From Hyphomicrobium sp. (GTDB lineage: Bacteria; Pseudomonadota; Alphaproteobacteria; Rhizobiales; Hyphomicrobiaceae): a stretch of 40,423 bases of DNA. Position numbers and translations under genes: made by a program. The notes under the pieces are model-generated. The model had not been told where the DNA came from, did no database searches, and saw only the letters and a list, made by a program, of their open reading frames with translations. Numbering within the stretch: position 1 is the first letter of the stretch; each line of letters opens with the position of its first letter. This document shows, piece by piece, positions 16,081-22,571 of the stretch. The stretch is from NCBI GenBank assembly GCA_030148725.1, contig JASBSU010000010.1:1-40423 (forward strand). Direction: 5' to 3'.

Positions 16081-16680
16081 GCCCCGAGAGGGGCGGTTTG
16101 CTCGCAGTGGGTAACCACTGCCACCGATCACCCGCCGGGGTGAGCGCCTTAGTCACGAGCCGCAAGGCCACGACGGGCAGAGAGCCGGGGACGTGGCGCT
16201 GTTCCTTAAAGCGCTTGCGTGGGTGGTCTGCAAATACCACCGGGCAGCTCGGGAAGACGAGCACGTAGGACCAAGCCTGAATGCTTGGCGGTGCCGGTAC
16301 GTCATCGGAACCACGCCGCGAGGGAGATCGCGGTACGGAGCACACCGGGAGAAAAGCCGTGTCGAGTTACCATCGCACGTAAACGGTGGCCGACCTAGTA
16401 CTGGGCAACCAGATGTTTCGGCGCAAACGAAGACGGGAACCGCGTCCAGTGCAGCGGTGACACTCGGGAGAGACCGAGCACGTGCTTACTCGGACGCCCT
16501 GGGCTGATGGGGCGGTTTGGCCTTTCCCGACCCTGTCCGCCGTTGCGTGCGGCGTGAGGGAGCCTGGGGCGTCTCGGTAAGCACGCGTTACTGACTTATG
16601 GGCCGGGGCAGCTTGAGCTGCGGGGCTGTTTTGCGAACGCCGGAATATCGGCAGCCCGGCGGGGTCACTCCCCGCCCTCG
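16081..16680 (+). ncRNA. candidate large structured phage RNA (GOLLD/ROOL-like by style)
   Basis: No plausible gene for 600 nt, but dense local folding: GCCCC-GAGA-GGGGC (16081-16094), GCAGTGG-GTAA-CCACTGC (16104-16121), GGTGGT/ACCACC (16222-16241), CCAAGC/GCTTGG (16271-16288), CCGCGA/TCGCGG (16316-16333), CCATCG/CGGTGG (16370-16389), CTCGG/CCGAG (16463-16478), CGCCG/CGGCG (16538-16554), GCAGC-TTGA-GCTGC (16608-16621), GGCGGGG/CCCCGCC (16658-16676). Two loops are GNRA tetraloops, and GGGGCGGTTTG occurs twice (16090, 16509). Giant phage RNAs such as GOLLD are known to lie beside tRNAs. Strand is inferred from the tRNA-like element and neighbours; homology is not shown. Confidence 0.6.
16577..16591. 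repeat. GTAAAC palindrome 6
   Basis: GTAAGCACGCGTTAC, inside the 3' part of the structured RNA region. Confidence 0.7.
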
Positions 16681-16706
16681 CCCTGAGCCCTTACTGCGTC
16701 TTGAGT

Positions 16707-16727
16707 GGTGCGTTTATCGAACACCTG
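16707..16727 (-). promoter_or_regulatory. phage start-block motif
   Basis: GGTGCGTTTATCGAACACC, matching the conserved start block in leftward orientation, though the next gene is rightward. It may be an operator or an antisense promoter into the RNA region. Confidence 0.45.
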
Positions 16728-16743
16728 TACGGGAGACACACCA

Positions 16744-17157
16744 GTGACGCCGACCATTTCACCCGTGCCGCTGACACGCAACCAGATGCGGTGCCTTATG
16801 GAAGCGTGCGGGCCGGGCGGCACGCCCGCCTCGCGCTGGACTGAGCAGACGGTCAAGAGCCTCGTCCGGCACAAATTCATCGAGCAGCGTTTTGTTGGGG
16901 CGATCTCGCCCGCCGCGCCACGCGGCACACGCGTCTCGATCTACGTGACGACGCCAGCCGGCGTTGAGCGCATGCAGCTGCCGCTCAAAGCCAAGAGCAA
17001 CGGCTATGTCTCGGCGGCGCAGCTCAAGGACATGCTCCGCCAGACGCGCGCAGCGCTCAAGGCTGCGCAGCAGTGGATGCCGCCGCATGATGGCGCCGAC
17101 GCCGCCCGCGCCAAGATCGCGGAAGCTCTGGCAACAAGCGCAAGGGCGGTGCTGTGA
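16744..17157 (+). CDS. winged-helix-like phage protein
   Basis: 137 residues from GTG 16744 (GGGAG Shine-Dalgarno 8 nt before). Residues 10-75 (LTRNQMRCLMEACGPGG, TEQTVKSLVRHKFIEQRF, RGTRVSIYVTTPAGVERM) fit a winged helix with a beta wing, as in small regulators that separate restart and effector phases. C-terminal part is helical with Ala-rich stretches. Possible regulator; target unknown. Confidence 0.6.
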   Translation: MTPTISPVPLTRNQMRCLMEACGPGGTPASRWTEQTVKSLVRHKFIEQRFVGAISPAAPRGTRVSIYVTTPAGVERMQLPLKAKSNGYVSAAQLKDMLRQTRAALKAAQQWMPPHDGADAARAKIAEALATSARAVL

Positions 17158-17726
17158 TCATCGCGCCGCTCGATCTCTTTGAGGTTGCAGCAGTGGCCCG
17201 CGCAGGGCTCGCAGGGCTGGCTGAGGTCCATGCCGGCTATCCAGGTAGCCAGGAGGTCGGCGGAGCGCCCTCAGCGGTCAAATCTGGGGCACCTGCGCGC
17301 GCTATCCCTGAGACCGAGGACGCGGTTCTAGGTTTTCTGCGTGCCTGCGACGCCTACAGTGGCAAGCTGCCAAAGCACACATACCGGGCGCTTGCCGAAA
17401 TGGCGTGCGCCTACGGACTGGTCGAGCCCAGTGTCCGGGGCGTCGAAGCCGCGTTCGAGCACTGCCGCGCTCGTCTGCCTGACAACAAGTACGGGCGACT
17501 GGCGATCTTCAACATCGAGAAGTATCTGCGCCGGCACCGACAGGGCCTGGAGATGGCCTTGATGTGGGCCGGGCAAGACCTTGGGTTGTGGCTTCTGCAT
17601 GAGGGCCGCGCCGATCTCGCGATTGTCGTGCTGGCGCATCTGATGGGCGCCAATGTCACGGAGAAACAGAAGTTGACGGAGTCGAGTGAGTGTCAGGGGA
17701 CGAGCAGCCCACAGTTGTCAGTCTGA
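17154..17726 (+). CDS. phage protein of unknown function
   Basis: 190 residues, GTG start overlapping the previous stop (GTGA). Helical C-terminal half (YRALAEMACAYGLVEPSVRG, NIEKYLRRHRQGLEMALMWA). No motif recognised. Confidence 0.65.
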   Translation: MIIAPLDLFEVAAVARAGLAGLAEVHAGYPGSQEVGGAPSAVKSGAPARAIPETEDAVLGFLRACDAYSGKLPKHTYRALAEMACAYGLVEPSVRGVEAAFEHCRARLPDNKYGRLAIFNIEKYLRRHRQGLEMALMWAGQDLGLWLLHEGRADLAIVVLAHLMGANVTEKQKLTESSECQGTSSPQLSV

Positions 17727-18028
17727 GCGCGGCGTCTGCGCTCAGCCAAAACGTCCGTCTGGTCATCGGCTGGTATGCCGGCGTCATGGGTGTGAAAAGC
17801 ATCGAGCAGGACGGACTGGATGGCGTTGAGCTTGGCCTTGTCGGTGTCGATCACAAGACGCTGACGCTTGTCTGCTTCTGGCGAACGGAACCGAACGCCG
17901 CTCAGCAGGCCGCAATGGCCGGAGCTTCCGTCTTCGCATTCAACCTCAAGATACCGGTGCTGCACGTGCTCTCGGAAAACGGAAAGCGCGTCGGTGCCTC
18001 AAATAGTGGCGCCTTGGCGCTCAATTAG
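17690..18028 (+). CDS. phage protein of unknown function
   Basis: 112 residues, GTG start 17690, overlapping the end of the previous gene by 37 nt. Alpha/beta pattern (VRLVIGWYAGVMGVKSIEQD, KTLTLVCFWRTEP). Stop TAG shares its G with palindrome 7. Confidence 0.6.
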   Translation: MSGDEQPTVVSLSAASALSQNVRLVIGWYAGVMGVKSIEQDGLDGVELGLVGVDHKTLTLVCFWRTEPNAAQQAAMAGASVFAFNLKIPVLHVLSENGKRVGASNSGALALN

Positions 18029-18042
18029 TAAGCAGGGTTTAC
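18028..18042. repeat. GTAAAC palindrome 7
   Basis: GTAAGCAGGGTTTAC filling the gap between the stop at 18026-18028 and the GTG at 18044. Confidence 0.8.
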
Positions 18043-18043
18043 T

Positions 18044-18791
18044 CGTGTCGCGACAGGTTACAGTGTTCATTGCCGATCCCCCGTGGGCGTGGTCCGGCGG
18101 TAAGAAAAAAGCGCCAAAGTACAGCACGATGAAGCTCAAAGAGCTTTGCGAGTTGGCGCCCTGTGTGAAGGCGCTCCGCACCGACGACAGCCTGATGCTT
18201 ATGTGGGCAACCGCGCCGACGCTCGATCAGGCGATGGCGCTCATGGCAACCTGGGGTTTCGCCTACAAGTCGTTTTTGGTGTGGCGCAAGCGCCGGTTGG
18301 GGACCGGTTTTTACTCCCGCAACAACGCAGAGATAGTTCTTATCGGTCGGAAGGGGCGCCCTGGTTGTCCGAAAAAAGGTGCGCAGAGCGAAACGATTTT
18401 CGATGGAGAACCACGCGACGCACGGCATAGTTCCAAGCCGATTGACCTACACCAGTGGGTCGAGCGGCACTACGCGTCCGCACAGAAGATCGAACTATTC
18501 GCTCGTGTTAATCGAGAAGGATGGAAGTGCTTCGGTTTTGATGTCGGAAGCGCGATAACGCCGCTCGGGATAGTCCCAATCAACACGAGAACCGAGCCGC
18601 AAAGTAATGCCCAAGAGACTGGAAGCCGCGAACAACGCGCTGCGAGTCGCAAGCGACAAGGTGCGCGACGCAGTGGTGGATCTGTGCGATGCGAAGACGG
18701 GGGACGACTCCCTGATCGCATTGAGCGCCGTGACCAATGCGATGGCGGAGTTGACGACCGCCGCGGGGCAGAAAGTGAAGCTGCTGCATGA
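18044..18791 (+). CDS. MT-A70 family N6-adenine DNA methyltransferase
   Basis: 248 residues from GTG 18044, directly after palindrome 7. The catalytic DPPW is residues 11-14 (FIADPPWAWSG); SDSLMLMWATAP-type strand, GFAYKSFLVWRKRRLGTGFY and EIVLIGRKGRP follow, and HSSKPIDLHQWVERHY completes the MT-A70 fold by about residue 185 (EGWKCFGFD). Transfers methyl from SAM to adenine N6; in phages it can mask sites from host restriction. The last 60 residues are Arg/Gly-rich and overlap the next gene in another frame, so the tail may be vestigial. Confidence 0.85.
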
Positions 18792-18804
18792 GCAGCGAAA
18801 TTGA
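18607..18804 (+). CDS. small helical phage protein
   Basis: 65 residues (MPKRLEAANNALRVASDKVR, DAVVDLCDAKTGDDSLIALS...), amphipathic helices. Overlaps the methyltransferase tail by 185 nt in another frame; its composition is more natural than that tail. Confidence 0.6.
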   Translation: MPKRLEAANNALRVASDKVRDAVVDLCDAKTGDDSLIALSAVTNAMAELTTAAGQKVKLLHEQRN

Positions 18805-19183
18805 CCGGTTCCTTCGTCAGGCACAACTAGACCCACGCCATACGCGTCCTCGGTATGGGCACAAACCGCGTCTGCTCACTGCCAAAGAGAAGCGGGCCGA
18901 CGTCCGAGCGCGCATTGAAAATCTCCTCGTCCTGTTGTTCAACGATCCGCTGCCATACGAGCGACTGACGGTCGTGTGTGGCCGCAGCTATGAGTATTGG
19001 CGCAAGGCGCTACGTATCCGCCCGTCTGGCGAGCCCGCGATCACCAGGGAAGCCATTAAGCTGCTCACGCAGGGTTTGAGGGCGCACGTCATGGGCTTGC
19101 GTGACCACCTTTCGGATGTCGACGCGCAGATCGTCCGTGTCACGGACGCCCTCGATGAGGCTGGTCTTTACGACAGCAAGTAA
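18788..19183 (+). CDS. phage protein of unknown function
   Basis: 131 residues, basic N-terminus (PRHTRPRYGHKPRLLTAKEK) and helical body (VVCGRSYEYWRKALRIRPSG, REAIKLLTQGLRAHVMGLRD). Start overlaps the previous gene by 17 nt; ends in palindrome 8. Confidence 0.65.
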   Translation: MSSEIDRFLRQAQLDPRHTRPRYGHKPRLLTAKEKRADVRARIENLLVLLFNDPLPYERLTVVCGRSYEYWRKALRIRPSGEPAITREAIKLLTQGLRAHVMGLRDHLSDVDAQIVRVTDALDEAGLYDSK

Positions 19184-19193
19184 CGGTGTTTAC
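19180..19193. repeat. GTAAAC palindrome 8
   Basis: GTAACGGTGTTTAC at the tail-to-tail junction of blocks 2 and 3, overlapping both stop codons. Confidence 0.8.
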
Positions 19194-19528
19194 CGGCCCA
19201 GCTTCGCGACCGCGCGTGCTACCGCGTCAGCGAGCTGCTGCACAAGCTCGTTCATGTCGTCGATCATCTGGACGGGGTCGTCATGGGCGGTTTGGCCCAT
19301 CGCCATCAGGCGTTCACCAGCCAACTCGCAGGCCATGCCAATGGCGTGGCACATCGTGCGGTCGGTGCCGGCCCGGATAAGCGCGTCGAGCTTGGCCTCG
19401 TAGGTGACCTCAACGATGCGCTCTGCGATGTCTGCCTGAACGACAGCCACACGCGCACCTTGCAGGGACGGGTCATCGGAAGTCACTTGCTGGATGACGC
19501 CATCTTCAATGTGAATTGCAATGTTCAC
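19190..19528 (-). CDS. phage protein of unknown function
   Basis: 112 residues (MNIAIHIEDGVIQQVTSDDP, then VAVVQADIAERIVEV). Beta start then helices; acidic. Overlaps the upstream gene by 23 nt. Confidence 0.65.
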   Translation of the reverse strand: MNIAIHIEDGVIQQVTSDDPSLQGARVAVVQADIAERIVEVTYEAKLDALIRAGTDRTMCHAIGMACELAGERLMAMGQTAHDDPVQMIDDMNELVQQLADAVARAVAKLGR

Positions 19529-20072
19529 CTTCGTGCTCCCCTAAGAGTTCCAGCGCTTCGTCCGCGGCGTCGGAAATGGCGGCCTGCAGGAAATCGAAGT
19601 TGGCGAATCCGCTAGGAACCCCAGCGATTGAACGCACAACCACAGGTCGACCGTCAACCTCGATCTGAATACGAACCGTCAGTAATCCATCGACAAATGT
19701 TTGAGCGTAAATCTCGGCCTGATTGCTGGCATCCTCTTGCATACGCCCCCAGCGCGCGATCACGAATCTCGGGACTGCGGCTGGCGCGCGGCCGGACAGC
19801 AACTTCGCGAGGTAGGCTCGATCGACCGGCGCAAAGTGCGAGCGACGGCCGAGCACAATTCTGGACCGCATAGGTAGGTCGCCGAATTCCTCGTCGAATT
19901 CCTCAACCAGAGCCAAGCAGCTTTCAATTGCCCACCAAAGGTAGGACCCTGGATACTCCGCTTCCGCGTTCTCGTCGGGCTCGCACAGCAGGCGCACAAC
20001 GAGTCCGTTGCCCAGCTCCCTGAGCGCGTCGCCGTCTGGGCGCAGCGTTTCGGAGTCGAGCAAGGTAGGCAT
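19506..20072 (-). CDS. phage protein of unknown function
   Basis: 188 residues from ATG 20072, which overlaps the previous stop as TAATG. Acidic centre (CLALVEEFDEEFGDLPMRSR) and His-rich end (GEHEGEHCNSH). No family recognised. Confidence 0.65.
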   Translation of the reverse strand: MPTLLDSETLRPDGDALRELGNGLVVRLLCEPDENAEAEYPGSYLWWAIESCLALVEEFDEEFGDLPMRSRIVLGRRSHFAPVDRAYLAKLLSGRAPAAVPRFVIARWGRMQEDASNQAEIYAQTFVDGLLTVRIQIEVDGRPVVVRSIAGVPSGFANFDFLQAAISDAADEALELLGEHEGEHCNSH

Positions 20073-20353
20073 TACGCTTGTGCGCCCGCGATTGGAGTCG
20101 GTGAGGTAGGAGTCGGTGAGGTAGGCCCTGGCGGCAGTGGGCGCTGCGCTTTGGCGTTCGCCTCGACAATGGCGATCTCGTTGCGCAAGTCTTCGACGGC
20201 CTTGTCGAGCACGTCCGTCAGCCCGTGGATGCCCATGGACTCCAGGTTGGCAGTCGCGTCGTAAACTTCCTCGAACATGACCTCGATTGCCTTCCGCGCC
20301 CGCGCGCACAGCGCCAGCGTCCGGGCAATCTTCACTTTCGGATGAATATCCAT
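20072..20353 (-). CDS. small helical phage protein with Pro/Thr tail repeat
   Basis: 93 residues; helical body (ALCARARKAIEVMFEEVYDA) ending PPGPTSPTPTSPTPIAGAQA. The tail repeat is encoded by two tandem copies of a 15-bp element also found between genes nearby. Confidence 0.65.
   Translation of the reverse strand: MDIHPKVKIARTLALCARARKAIEVMFEEVYDATANLESMGIHGLTDVLDKAVEDLRNEIAIVEANAKAQRPLPPGPTSPTPTSPTPIAGAQA
20095..20124. repeat. tandem 15-bp element (copies 1-2)
   Basis: GAGTCGGTGAGGTAG twice in a row. Further copies at 21357 and 22057, each shortly before the start of the next leftward gene. Confidence 0.8.
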
Positions 20354-20365
20354 GCGTACCCCTTT

Positions 20366-20436
20366 GGTGCGTTGAGTAAACGATCTTACCTGATTTGGTG
20401 CGTCGACGCTACACGCCGTTTCGTTTAACGTCGAAC
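20366..20436 (-). promoter_or_regulatory. leftward promoter region with operator and palindrome 9
   Basis: Two start blocks in reverse (GGTGCGT at 20366 and 20397). A degenerate 19-bp operator GTTTCGTTTAACGTCGAAC (20418-20436) is 21 bp from the second. GTAAACGATCTTAC (20376-20389) lies between the blocks, so both regulators could act on one promoter. Confidence 0.6.
20376..20389. repeat. GTAAAC palindrome 9
   Basis: GTAAACGATCTTAC in the leader of the gene starting at 20353. Confidence 0.7.
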
Positions 20437-20621
20437 TGTCGGGGCTCGAAGCAAGAGCAAGTCTCTCCCTCGTGGCGGTAAACGGTGACAGCCTCCCGCG
20501 CACCCCACCTGAGCGCATGAGGTAGACGCTCGACCGGCCAACCGCACAAGCCAGGGGAGTCCTCGACGCCCTCGACCAGCGGCGCGAACCATTTGCATGC
20601 GCCACAGCTGCGCTCGGTCAT
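20409..20621 (-). CDS. Cys-rich phage protein
   Basis: 70 residues starting MTERSCGACKWFAP, with later GLCGW and CSCFEPR: a CxxCxWF...C...C layout of small zinc-site phage proteins. Start overlaps the preceding stop as ATGA. The 3' end overlaps the promoter region. Confidence 0.65.
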   Translation of the reverse strand: MTERSCGACKWFAPLVEGVEDSPGLCGWPVERLPHALRWGAREAVTVYRHEGETCSCFEPRQFDVKRNGV

Positions 20622-20854
20622 TTGCTGCTGCCGACGAGCTTGACGGGCACGCGCTTCGTGAATTCGCGCTCTGCCGCGGCCAAGCCGTGCAGATAGCCGC
20701 GTGAGTAGGCAAGGCGCACATCCTGATCGTGGCTCATGCGCTTTGGCATAGCTGCCTCGCGCATTTGGTACGCGAGTAGCGCCTGCGCCTTAAGCAGCAC
20801 GATGTTGGTGCATGCGAGACGCAGCGCTTCCTTTCGGAGTTTGTTGAGGTTCAC
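20618..20854 (-). CDS. small basic phage protein
   Basis: 78 residues from GTG 20854 (GTGA overlap with previous stop). Helical and basic (NLNKLRKEALRLACTNIVLL, RGYLHGLAAAEREFTKRVPV). Unknown. Confidence 0.6.
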   Translation of the reverse strand: MNLNKLRKEALRLACTNIVLLKAQALLAYQMREAAMPKRMSHDQDVRLAYSRGYLHGLAAAEREFTKRVPVKLVGSSK

Positions 20855-21030
20855 CAAACTGACTCCCGCAGGTAGCAGACCGAATTGACGTCGGCCATGC
20901 GTGAGCCGGCGAGCAGCGCATAGGCCGGCGGTGGGATCGGTGGCGCGGCGATGACGTGCCAGCAGGCGCTAACGAGTGCCACGCCCAGCACGAGCGCTGC
21001 GAAGCGCGGTAACGGTTGCTTACTGGTCAT
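20851..21030 (-). CDS. small predicted lipoprotein
   Basis: 59 residues: MTSKQPLPRF, hydrophobic AALVLGVALVSAC with lipobox VSAC, then a Pro-rich mature part. Position in a late-style small-gene run could fit an outer spanin, but its partner is not evident. Confidence 0.6.
   Translation of the reverse strand: MTSKQPLPRFAALVLGVALVSACWHVIAAPPIPPPAYALLAGSRMADVNSVCYLRESVW
21009..21023. repeat. GTAAAC palindrome 10
   Basis: GTAACGGTTGCTTAC (one arm imperfect) over the stop of the upstream gene and first codons of the lipoprotein gene. Confidence 0.6.
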
Positions 21031-21340
21031 GCTGCGCCCCGACTGTGTCTCGCAGCAGCTGCGCATTGCGATCACCCCGAAGCGCCGCGCCCAGGTCCGC
21101 ATACAGTTTGCGCGCGTCGGTGTATCGGATCGTGCGCACCCTGCCTGTCAGCTTGTCGCAAAGGCCGAGAGCGAGCACGAATAGGAACAGATCGAGTAGC
21201 ACGCTATGCCAGCCGAGCACCGCGTGATTGAGCGCGGCGAGGGCAAGGGCGAGCGAGTAGGTGACGCCGTCCTTGGTCAGCGACTCGCGAACCGTCTCGC
21301 GCGCCAACACGATGGTGGTTGTGTTCTTGATGTCGTTCAT
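21020..21340 (-). CDS. small membrane protein
   Basis: 106 residues from ATG 21340. Two hydrophobic helices (SLALALAALNHAVLGWHSVL, LDLFLFVLALGLCDKLTG) and a soluble C-tail. Unknown role. Confidence 0.65.
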   Translation of the reverse strand: MNDIKNTTTIVLARETVRESLTKDGVTYSLALALAALNHAVLGWHSVLLDLFLFVLALGLCDKLTGRVRTIRYTDARKLYADLGAALRGDRNAQLLRDTVGAQHDQ

Positions 21341-21356
21341 GGTGGATCTCCGATTT

Positions 21357-21371
21357 GAGTTGGTGAGGTAG
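21357..21371. repeat. 15-bp element (copy 3)
   Basis: GAGTTGGTGAGGTAG between the stop at 21378 and the start at 21340. Confidence 0.75.
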
Positions 21372-21377
21372 GCGCTC

Positions 21378-22037
21378 CTACTCGTTGCCCTCATAGAAGC
21401 CGAGCGTTCTGCACGCGTCTTCGGCCGCGGCCTCTTCGGTGTCGAATGGGCCGGCGAAAAAGCCATTGCGTGCGCGCCATTTCCAGGTGCCCACGTTGGC
21501 ATGCTCATTCTGCGAAACGAGCACGCCATTTGCGCGTGCGGTCCTGACGTAGTCGTAATCGTTGCCGTACCAGTACAGATCAACCTTGCCGCAGGCGGCC
21601 TCGTGCGTGGATACGTGCGTTAGTGGGTCGTCGATGCCGAGTGCTTCGTTCGCGCAGTCCTTCCACGTGCCGTAGATGGAATCGTTTTCGTTGGCGTCGC
21701 CCTCGGTCGTCGGCTCATGCGCGATGCCGTGCGTGTGGCCGGTCAGGCTGGCGAGCACACTGCTGTTGTCGTACCAGCGCCAACCGGCAGCGAGACATTG
21801 CGCTTTAAAGCCGTCGTCGGGCGGTTCGGTCGGGTTGATACTGCCGCTGTTGATGCGCTCGCACAGCTGGTCAACCTCGTCATGGTTGAGTGCGTCGAGC
21901 GCGCCGTAGTTGGTCGCGATGTCGACGATCTCGGGCGCCAGCGGCTCATGCTGCTGCACGTTCTGCGTGGCTCGCAGGCTGGCCAGGATGGTGGCAAGCT
22001 CGCGGTCGTTCAGCGTGATGGTGTGGATTTTGGCCAT
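21378..22037 (-). CDS. phage protein of unknown function
   Basis: 219 residues from ATG 22037 (GGGGA Shine-Dalgarno 9 nt before). N-terminal helices (LNDRELATILASLRATQNVQ) and an acidic, Trp/Tyr-rich C-terminal part ending FFAGPFDTEEAAAEDACRTL. No family recognised. Confidence 0.65.
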   Translation of the reverse strand: MAKIHTITLNDRELATILASLRATQNVQQHEPLAPEIVDIATNYGALDALNHDEVDQLCERINSGSINPTEPPDDGFKAQCLAAGWRWYDNSSVLASLTGHTHGIAHEPTTEGDANENDSIYGTWKDCANEALGIDDPLTHVSTHEAACGKVDLYWYGNDYDYVRTARANGVLVSQNEHANVGTWKWRARNGFFAGPFDTEEAAAEDACRTLGFYEGNE

Positions 22038-22056
22038 TTTCATTCCCCGTTTTTCT

Positions 22057-22071
22057 GAGTTGATGAGGTAG
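22057..22071. repeat. 15-bp element (copy 4)
   Basis: GAGTTGATGAGGTAG, one base different, between the stop at 22074 and the start at 22037. Confidence 0.75.
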
Positions 22072-22073
22072 GG

Positions 22074-22523
22074 CTACGCGGCTTGCGCCTGCGATGCGGC
22101 GGCTTCCTTGGCTTCGCGGATGCTGGCGAACGTCGGCGCGTACCACGCGCGACCGTCCGGGCTGTCGAGCCAGTCCTGCTCACGCTGTCGCGTGCGGTCG
22201 CTTTCCTTTGCGGGCGTGTACCAGCTGGACCAAATCACCATGCCGTTAGGCAGCTTCACGCGCTTGCGCGGCGCGTCGCTGTCAGGGGCCAGCCCGCAAT
22301 GCTGCTGCTTAGCAAGGTGCGGCGCCGAGTCGAGCAATGCAGCTTCGAGCTTGCGGCGCCGCCGGTCCCACGTTGGATCAGCGCGGCCTAGTTTGTCGCA
22401 TTCCGCTTTGATGCGCGCGCGGTTTGCCTTCACGCGTGCGATGTTATCTCGCTGCAATTCAGTGAGGGCCGGGCCGCGCTTCACGCGCATGCGCTTCTCG
22501 ATGTCGTCGAATAGTTCAAGCAT
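22074..22523 (-). CDS. phage protein of unknown function
   Basis: 149 residues; basic helical first half (ELFDDIEKRMRVKRGPALTE, RVKANRARIKAECDKLG), then a Trp-rich stretch (NGMVIWSSWYTP). Unknown. Confidence 0.65.
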   Translation of the reverse strand: MLELFDDIEKRMRVKRGPALTELQRDNIARVKANRARIKAECDKLGRADPTWDRRRRKLEAALLDSAPHLAKQQHCGLAPDSDAPRKRVKLPNGMVIWSSWYTPAKESDRTRQREQDWLDSPDGRAWYAPTFASIREAKEAAASQAQAA

Positions 22524-22553
22524 CTGAATTCCCCGTCAGTTGCTAGGTTGCTG

Positions 22554-22568
22554 GTAACGCGTGTTTAC
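22554..22568. repeat. GTAAAC palindrome 11
   Basis: GTAACGCGTGTTTAC in the short gap between the VWA gene and the next gene. Confidence 0.8.
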
Positions 22569-22571
22569 TGG

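Noticed and set aside
16193-16507. Open frame of 104 codons in the structured RNA region
   Set aside because: No Shine-Dalgarno, odd composition, and it crosses several perfect hairpins.
20851-21340. Lipoprotein plus membrane protein as a spanin pair
   Set aside because: Gene order and lack of coiled coil or endolysin nearby do not support it.
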